In this document: positions 53,501 through 62,500 of the stretch, piece by piece
Layout: every line of letters begins with the position of its first letter
Position numbering within the stretch: position 1 is the stretch's first letter
From: Siphonodentalium dalli
Lineage: Eukaryota; Mollusca; Scaphopoda; Gadilida; Siphonodentaliidae
Length of the DNA stretch: 64,000 bases
Direction of reading: 5' to 3'
Assembly (NCBI GenBank): GCA_032622095.1
Contig: CP136064.1
Span: 219,122,205 to 219,186,204, forward strand
Notes under the pieces: model-generated
Database searches by the model: none
Seen by the model: only the letters and a program-made list of their open reading frames with translations
Told to the model about the DNA's origin: nothing
Program-made: the position numbers and the translations under genes

Positions 53501-56500
53501 AAAATTAAAGTTTAACATTGGAGGGCCTTCAATTGCAATATTCATTAATAAGTTTAAATGTTGAACAGAAAGTCTGTATCTTTGATTAAATATTGGTATG
53601 AGAAGGCCCTCTCACATTCCACAGTTGACACAGGTACTCAGTATAGTGTTTCTGCAAAGTCTGATATTATAGGATATGTGTCCTTTCTTTGTTTCACTAA
53701 TGTTTGGTGATATGAAAGCAATGCAATGAATGTGTGTTCTTGTCATGTAGAAATAGGAAACCCATTCACTCTCTGTGATACAATTACAACCAGTGGCTGT
53801 GGCATAAGCCAATAATCAATTAACAAGTGCTTTCATTCAGACTGCCTCGTGGCGGGATAGTGTTGCCTGATTGTTAAACTTAATCTGTCTGATGGCAGTT
53901 AATTTAAGAGCCACACACCCAAATCCCGTCAGTGTGCGAATTTAAAACTGAGCAAAAAATAGTACCATTTCTGAGTTTAATCTTAATTAACCGCAGGGAA
54001 AACAAGATCGATGATTATGTTAATGCGGTACACACATTACAAAAGGTTGGACATTGGATTCGATCGATCCAGAAACATGCCTGTATGAGCATATATGAGT
54101 GAGGTCAAGGACATGGTGGCACTTGAAATTGGACCCACCCATATTGTTCCAGGGATGAAAGTAGGCCTACATACCAAATTTGAGTTGGATCGGTCGAGGT
54201 TCAGAAACATGCCTATATGAGTGTATATGAGCGAGGTCAAGGACACGGTCACACATGAAATTAGACCCGCCCATATTGTTTCTGGGATCAAAGTAGGCCA
54301 CATACCAAATTTGAGTCGGATCGGTCAAGCAGTTTTCGAGTCTATAAGACTATATACTTACATACATAAATATATACATACATACAGACAGACATACATA
54401 CAGATACACAGACAGACAGACCTACATTCCAAATTTGAGTCGGATTTGTTGAGCAGTTTTCGAGTCTATAGCACACATACATACGGACATAGACGATAAT
54501 AACGACAAAAGTTTACTTCTACCAAGCCTGAATTTAGTGTGCCTGTCATTTGCAGAATGAGGTCCCCATAGGATGAATTTTAGTGACGCTATACTGCATA
54601 GTGGGCTAGAATAACTAAATTCACTCTCTGGGGACTTCATTCTGCTTAGGCCTCATCTTCTCTGGAAGAGTATCTTTGTTATCAAATTTCTACAGAATCT
54701 TCTTCACATAGATTCTATTTCTTTTTAGTTTAGTTTCTCTATATTCTCAAATTGGCAGACGACACATTGCATAATCGAGGTTCCCAATGGGTGTACATCA
54801 CAATATTCACCATTTGCGAACTTCATTCTGAGTCTATGTCTCCGATAGCAGATGAGGCCATGCAGGTGAATTTGGTGATGCTAGCACACTGTGCTGGATA
54901 CCATCACTAAATTCACCCTCTGGGGAACTCATTCTGCAAATGATAGGTACACTAAACCAGCCCTCATAATTGGCTACGGCAATCGGCAATGCCGAAGCCA
55001 TTTGCTGAAGCAAACTGGGCCACGGCAAAGGGTTGCCGTAGCAGATTGCCGAAGCCAACAATCTGAATTAAAAGGGCTGACTAAACTCAGGCTTGACTTC
55101 TACTTGTTGATTTGTGTTTTGCAAATATTCAAGACTTTACAATGTGAATGCCATGAGTCTCTTTAATCCTTTCTACAGTAATGCCCTAAATAATCGACTC
55201 CTTAACCACATCAGAATTATGGGTAACTTTTCAGGATTTAGTCGGAAATATGGCTTGTTGCCATTCATCAGTTTCTCAGCCCAAAATACGGATCGAGTTA
55301 TGGCCCTTTTTCGACTTAGAATTCACACATTCTGCCATAACTCAAACATTTATTTTAAAGGAGTTATGACCCTTTTTCGATTTAAAAAAAAAAAAAATAT
55401 TATTTTTAACTTTTATAATAATAATAAAAATAAATGTCATTGACATGTGTCATTTGTTTTCATTTAGATATTGATGATTATGATACAAGTTGATAAAAAG
55501 ATTTCCAATGTGTCCCTTTAATTTTAAGTTAAAAAAATTTGAAAAACTAACACCATTATAACTCTGCCAAGGGTACCCTGAATCACCACACCAAATTTGA
55601 TTAAATCGGTCCAAAATCTTGTGTTATGTACTGGTAAATCTGTTTGGAGCAACATTAAATCAATTCACCAATTGCCTTTGGACTACTTAGCTATTGATAA
55701 GGCTACATTATTTTCTGATGTCTCTTATGCCAATGTGCAAATAATCTGATAAAGAAGGCTATGGTATCTAATTTAAAATAAAGATTCAACAATAAACATC
55801 ACAAGATATTAACAGTAGACTTGGACATCTGTGCTGCAGAGTTATATCTTCAGATGGTCTGATATCATTATAATTGTTATTGGTTTAATAGAGAGGTCAG
55901 TGTTCAACATAAACAATTCCTGTGATTTTTTGACAGCTCTGCTATATAATTTATATTAATGGGTCAGTGGTGAGGTTGCTTATCTGTATACTAGGACACA
56001 TTATTATTGTAAACTTAAATTTGACTCTCTTAACCCAAGTATTCCATGTCCAGGTCACACCTACACATTTAACCCACGGGCTTGCTGGCTGTGGCGGTTT
56101 AGCATTACAGATCCTGTACCAGTGCATTCTCTTATATAAATGCCAGTGACCCATAAATTCCAATAATTTGTGTTATGTACATTTGTCTATAATAATACAT
56201 AACAGTATACTCTATAATTCAACACCAAGAATCTCATTTATCCGATCATATTAAATTTTTATCGCCAAGGGATGGGTTAACATCTGCCGATCGTGATCGG
56301 CCTCTCGTTATATTTTTGATCGAGAATAATCATAAATAAAAAGAATAATACATCTTAAAATGTAAAACACTGGCAGCTACCTTCCCAAACGAACCTGATC
56401 AAAATCTACTATAGCCCACACCTGTCGTTACTGGTCATAAAGTACTGAAAATTGAAAAATTTCGGGAGAATAATTATGAGAATCAATTCGGTGATTCTCA

Positions 56501-59500
56501 TGGAATCTTAAGGCTTGTATGAACGACCTTTTTTCTTGGCAAAATGAGTGGTCCCTCATAACAGGTTTCACTGTATAATTGGGGATGGCTACTTGAGCAA
56601 TCACTAATCAGAGGTCTGATTGACAGCGGGCCATTTTCAACTTCATGCATGTTTCTATTCAAAAACGGTCTCAGTTTATTGCTCGTTTTTCTTCTATCTT
56701 CGACTTATGGTGGTTCTCCTGCGAATGACGGAATATATTATAAGAGCTAACTCTTGTTATGTGCATTATAGAATTTGTTCTCAAATTTTTCAATTATAAC
56801 TGCATAACCTTAATTGAAACAAGAGTTGTTTCTTAAATATTGATGTTTAATGATTTTATCTGTACAAGCCTGTTCTGATGGTTGTCAGAAATAAGTTGGA
56901 TACAACTTAAGACTTGTTTCAATTTTGATATCACTAATGTGTGGCCTTTCTCAAGAGCTTAGCTTAGGTCATTGAAGCGTTGACTTGAATGCACAATGTA
57001 TTGACGTTAACGTCATGGTTACAGCCTTGGCATTGGAAGTACGATCCCAGTCCAGTTTATATATAATTTTCATATCAACAGTCCTGCGTTTATTAAAACT
57101 TTATTTAAATTATTGAGCCAACCTGCTTGCACTGACTGTCACTCGCAGTTCTTCGAGTGAATGGTTGGGTGAATTATAAAGTGTGCTCCAATGGGAATAT
57201 CATTCGACATATAATACACCGGGACAGGTAATACATGAGAAAGCATAAATGACACCTGAAGAACCACAGTTGAATGAACCTTTAGAACTTATGGTTCCGC
57301 AAATCTGATTAGAAAGTCCAGTGTTTATCGATTTACATGTTGCATAAGGCTTGATACAAGCCTGGAGATATGATGAGGTCCCCAGAGGGTGAATTTGGTG
57401 ATGCTACCCCCGCACAGCGGTCTAGCATCACTAATTTCACACTGAGGACCTCATTCTGCTTCTGAGAAGTATCTATAGTCTCAAATTAATATTGTATTTA
57501 GTTACTTTTTCCCAACTCTTCAGTTTCTATATCCCTAATTTGCAGAAGATAAAATGCATAATCGAGGTGACTAATGGGCAAACATCACCAACTTCAACTT
57601 GTAAACTTCAATCTGATCCTAGGTCTCCCATAGCAGTCGAGGCCTAAGCAGAATAAGGTTCCCAGAGTTTGATTTTGGTAATGCTAGCCCACCTTGTGGG
57701 ATAGTGTCACTAAATTCACCCTCTGGGGACCTCATTCTGCAAATGACAGACACACTATTTCCAGGCTTGGCTTGATAGCATTGATGTAACTGGTATCCAG
57801 GAAAAGACGCTAACCTTGAGTTGTTGTAAAATTGTAACTTTTTTCATCATCCAGCCCTCGGCTACCACAAAGATCCTCAAACGAGGGCAGCATTTATGGA
57901 AGTGTTGACCACTATCCTGCAGCAGGGAACTGAGTTTGAGACGCTGGCTGAGACCGCTCTGGCTGACAGGTTCGAGAGGCTCGTTGAACTCGTTACTATG
58001 ATAGGAGATAAAGGGGAGCTACCTATAGCCATGGCGCTGGCCACTGTTGTAATGACACCTCAAATGGTGAGTAATTCTAGAAAATACAGTTACAGACGAT
58101 CCCACTTATTAACATAACGGATAAAAACATATCCCGTTTATAACCATATTATGTTCCTGCACCAAACCATTTACACTGTATTATATGTTAATTTCTACCC
58201 TCTAATAACATAAGATTTTGATAGACCACCGGTTATAAACATAGAAATATGAAATAACATATTAGCCACGCGGGTGAAACTATGCACACATGTCGTTGAG
58301 TCGTTTCCGGCCGTGTGCAAGTCCCTTCACCCTTTCTTTGCGTTTCCGATGAAGATCGATAGATTCTGTCGGCGGTGGCTGTTCATACTGACTGGAGGCA
58401 AGGCGATGTGGGTTGTTAGCGGCTGTTGTTTTGTTTCCTTCTATATATTTTCTTTTTAGGTGGTACTTCAGATGGTGATGCTGGCAAACCTGGGATCGGA
58501 CGATTGATCAGTTCTTTTGCATGTGCTGTGTTTTTGTCGAGATCGGCTTGTCGTCTTACGGATTGTCTCAATGATTCTTCTAATTTTGCTATTAGTTCTT
58601 GTCTTTGAGCTTGTTTCTCTTCGTCTTCGGAATCGGATGTGTCGTCGGAAACGGAATCAAATGTGTTCTCGGAGTGGGGTGTTATTGCTATGGTTGTTAT
58701 AGAAGAGGCAGGTGCAGACTCTAGTTCGTTGTACTCCGGAGTCTTCGGGTTGAAGCGGGAGGTGTCCGCATCTATCCGTGGAGATGGAGAGTCCATTACC
58801 TCGTCGAGTGGCCCATTGTTCTCGGCTACGTGGGAGGTGTCGCCTGGTGTTGCGTCAGTCGACTTCCTCTTCCACGCAGCCAATCTTTCTGTGTCTCTCT
58901 TTTTTCTGGATGGAGTCTTTTTCTTTCGACGCTTCTTCCTGGCTGATTTGGTTGTGTCCAGTCCTCTCCCGGTAGGGAGCCCTGATAAGGGCTGTGCCGG
59001 GGCGGACTGGAAGTCCAAGATCAGCTGGTATCCGCCTTTGTGAGCATGGAGTGACCAGCTCACACACGACGAGACATGCATGGAGTCCAGCATTGTTGTC
59101 ACAGCATTCGGGATTATCGGTGGCATAGTCATCCTGAGAGGCGGCGATCCAAACTCTCTGGCGGTCCGACCAATTGTGTTGTGTGAGTTAATCGAGAGGC
59201 CATTATAGTTAATTATGTAATGCAAAGACGGCAAACAATGAGAAACAAGCTGTGAACGACCACATGGGCGCTTAAGATACTGATAGGCCTGCCAGCTAAT
59301 TGGTTTTTATCACCTGCAATCTGGCATATGTGCTCTTTTTAATCCATTTACAATGGGACTTTAATGTACTTTGACAGGGCTTCGAATTCCATGTCCGCAA
59401 CGTTCCTATGTCGCGACATTGCATCACCGGGATCACGCTTAAAATAAGAACCTAATTTGTATGAATAGGAAACGGATGAGTATGTTTACTTAAAGCCGGT

Positions 59501-62500
59501 GACATAGTCGCACGCTGTCTGATTCATATCATATAAAACTCAAGCCATACTTTCTCTCATCATAGCATCCAAAATGTCTAAACGTAAACTTAACGATTTG
59601 TTAAATTGCTTGAGCAAAAGCTTTACACACAGACTGAGTTAGCGAAGAAATTTGCGTGTTCACAAACGCAGATTTCGTACATCAGCAACAAACGTGACGA
59701 GATTAAAAAAACGTATGAAACAACGGAGAATCACGACAGGAAGCGACAGCGATTAGGCAAAAATGGTTGAAGAAGCGCTGAATACGTGGGTAGAACATGT
59801 TCGAAGCCGGGATCTTCCACTATCTGGAGAGATAATTAAAGTAAGTGGTGGGAAAAAATCTAAAGACAGATACACAGTGCTCGTGTGTTGCAACATGTCA
59901 GGAAGTGATAAACGGAAACTTCTTGTCATAGGAAAATCAAAAGATCCACGCTGCTTTAGGGGTGTTCGCGTGATACCAGTCATCTACAGAAACAATAAAA
60001 ATTCCTGGATGACGGCAGTTCTCTTTACGGATTGGTTGACACAATTCAACAAGGACATGAAGCGTCAAAAGAGGAAAGTTCTGCTCATGGTAGATAATTG
60101 CAGCGCACATCCACAAGACTGTGTTTCAAAATTTTCCAACATCGACCTTGTTTTCCTGCCGGCAAACATGACGTCTATCATTCAGCCTTACGATCAAGGA
60201 ATAATCGCCAATTTAAAACAAATATACAGTTAAACTTCGTTAAGTCGAATCACAAGGGACCGTTGGTTTACTTCGAGTTATCCGTGTGTTCGACTTAACC
60301 ATTTCGACCACAAATTCCAACTAGTCGAATTCATTTCGATCCGATAATAATTGTTTTCAACCTTGTGCACGCTATATACCCACGCTAAATAAATAGTCAG
60401 TTACTATGCTGATCATATACAACAGACGAGATGATATTTGTTCTGATTATTTATTGAATAATATAATAAAAACACAGAATATGATAAGAAAACATCAACA
60501 AATTCGCGGTAGAAATAACAAAAGTACATTTGAACCGGAAGTGGTTACAATAGTATTTAGAAAAATTGGGATTCAGGATTGGAAGTGACTGGTTATCAAG
60601 GACTGTGGTTTCTGCAAAAAATTAGTTGTTGAATCTCTCTTTAGTTTATCGCTGATGCCCAATATCTTCATTAAGTCGTCGCTCGTGTCTGCTTGGGTCA
60701 TGAGCTAACGCAGTACAATGTCGCAGCTATGCATTGCGTCATCGATTGTCGGGTCGGGCTTGGTGCTCTCGATGACCTCGTCTTCCTCGTCTTCAGTCAA
60801 AAAGCCGTTCTTCGATGCTTTTAACGTCCATGTTTTTCTTTCCACCATCAGATGGATGGCGTATTTTTTCGTTCGGAATATTGTTTTCGTTTTGGGAAAG
60901 CATGACTGAATGAAATTATTCGCCATATATATATCAGGCGATATAAATATCATTTTCATTTCGTCTGTCAACACTTCTAATCCTCACACAGGGAAATCCA
61001 CGCACCTCGTTAATATGTTAAAGAAACAATGCATGAGGACAAATAAAGACTCCAGGAAACTTCACAGCTTTTTAGGCAATTGAATAGAAGCACACTGAGT
61101 TATAATCACATGGCGATGCATCGCCGACGGCGCTTCGACTTAACCATAGTAATTAGTGTTATAAGCTGGCTGGTGGGATCAAATTTCGTTTCGACTTAAG
61201 CGGAATTTCGACTTATCCGCCTTCGACTTAACCGTGATTATTCTATTGGCTTTGCACACAAGCTCAGCCGGGACCAGGCAATGGCTTCGACTTAAGTGGG
61301 GTATTCGAGTTACCGACGTTCGACTTAACGAAGTTTGACTGTACCGGTACAGAAAAGAGATCGTTCGAAAGTGATTGAAGAAATCGATTCCGACGAAAAT
61401 GTGACCGCGGGTAGCATTGCCAAAAAACTCAACCTTCTTGAGTCGATTCACATGCTAACAGAATCGTGGACTAATCACACCGAGGACAACGACGATGAAG
61501 AAATTAGAGTTCCAGTAACAACATCAGAAATGAGGGAGACGTATAGAACACGACAGTTTTTCGACGAGAATGATATTCCGGGATTTAGTTTCCCGAACTT
61601 CTATGAAAACCAAAAAGCATTCCAGGAATGGTGCCACAAAACCAAGCGTTGACCAAGGAAAAATCACAGAATTCATCAATTGGATACCTTGAACAATTGT
61701 GCTACTGTGTGTGTAATGTTTATGTAATAATTTTATTTGTTTTATTGTTCATGTTTTAATGTCTGTTTGACTCATAATAAAAATGAAAGTAAAGCTTGTT
61801 TTATTTTGTGGAATTCCCAGCGGGAAATCCCCTATTCACCCCAATGTCTACAAATAGAGTTACTCCTCCTGACTTGTAACCGGATGTCGAATTTAGTGAA
61901 TTTAATGGAAGCCGACTTGCGGCGCTTTTAAATTAACTTTTTCTGGTTCTTTTTCATGCATAATACATGCATCAAGATTGATTCTACAATCATTCATCAA
62001 AGTTATGTTGTGTCAAGTTAATTTTGGTGACATAAAAAGAAGAATATTAGAAAAATAAATAAAACAACCGTCATATTCAATGATTGATGATGGCGACGGA
62101 AAACGTGGTCAAATGTCCATACAAAGGACACACAAAATGGGCCAAATATCGGAATCCCGCACATAAACATACACGCTTATTAACATAAATTCCTCTTGCA
62201 CCGAGGCTATGTGATAAAGCGGGATATACTGTATTATGATATTACCTCTCCTTTTGGTAATTTTTCTAGTTTCCGTGATTAACACTTTCATGACTGGAGC
62301 TTTCTGAAATTTTTAGAAAACCCTGTTCAAATGCATTCTCTTATATATGCGAGTCGCCCATACCCATAGGGCGACTCACAATTATAAGAGGATGCATTGG
62401 CCTAACAATACTTACATTGACCTTGTAAGCCAGTGCATCCTCTTATATATGTGAGGCTCTCTATGGGAGACTCGCATATATAAGAGAATGCACTGGCACA

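Larger units (their letters stand above)
58087..62231 (+). mobile_element. Tigger/pogo transposon, decayed, with nested insertions
   Basis: It begins CAGTTACAGACGATCCCACT just after a TA and ends GCGGGATATACTG just before a TA. Read inward, the right end is CAGTATATCCCGCTTTATCA, diverged from the left but similar in layout (CAGT, CCC, CTTAT, ACATA). Inside are, in order, an antisense 272-codon frame, the helix-turn-helix and DDE parts of a Tigger transposase, a nested Tigger derivative (60227-61341), and the transposase C-terminal part. Confidence 0.75.

Noticed and set aside
53218-53960. Possible hAT element starting CAGTGTTCACACTGGCC
   Set aside because: The candidate right end is in the same rather than opposite orientation and no target duplication was found.
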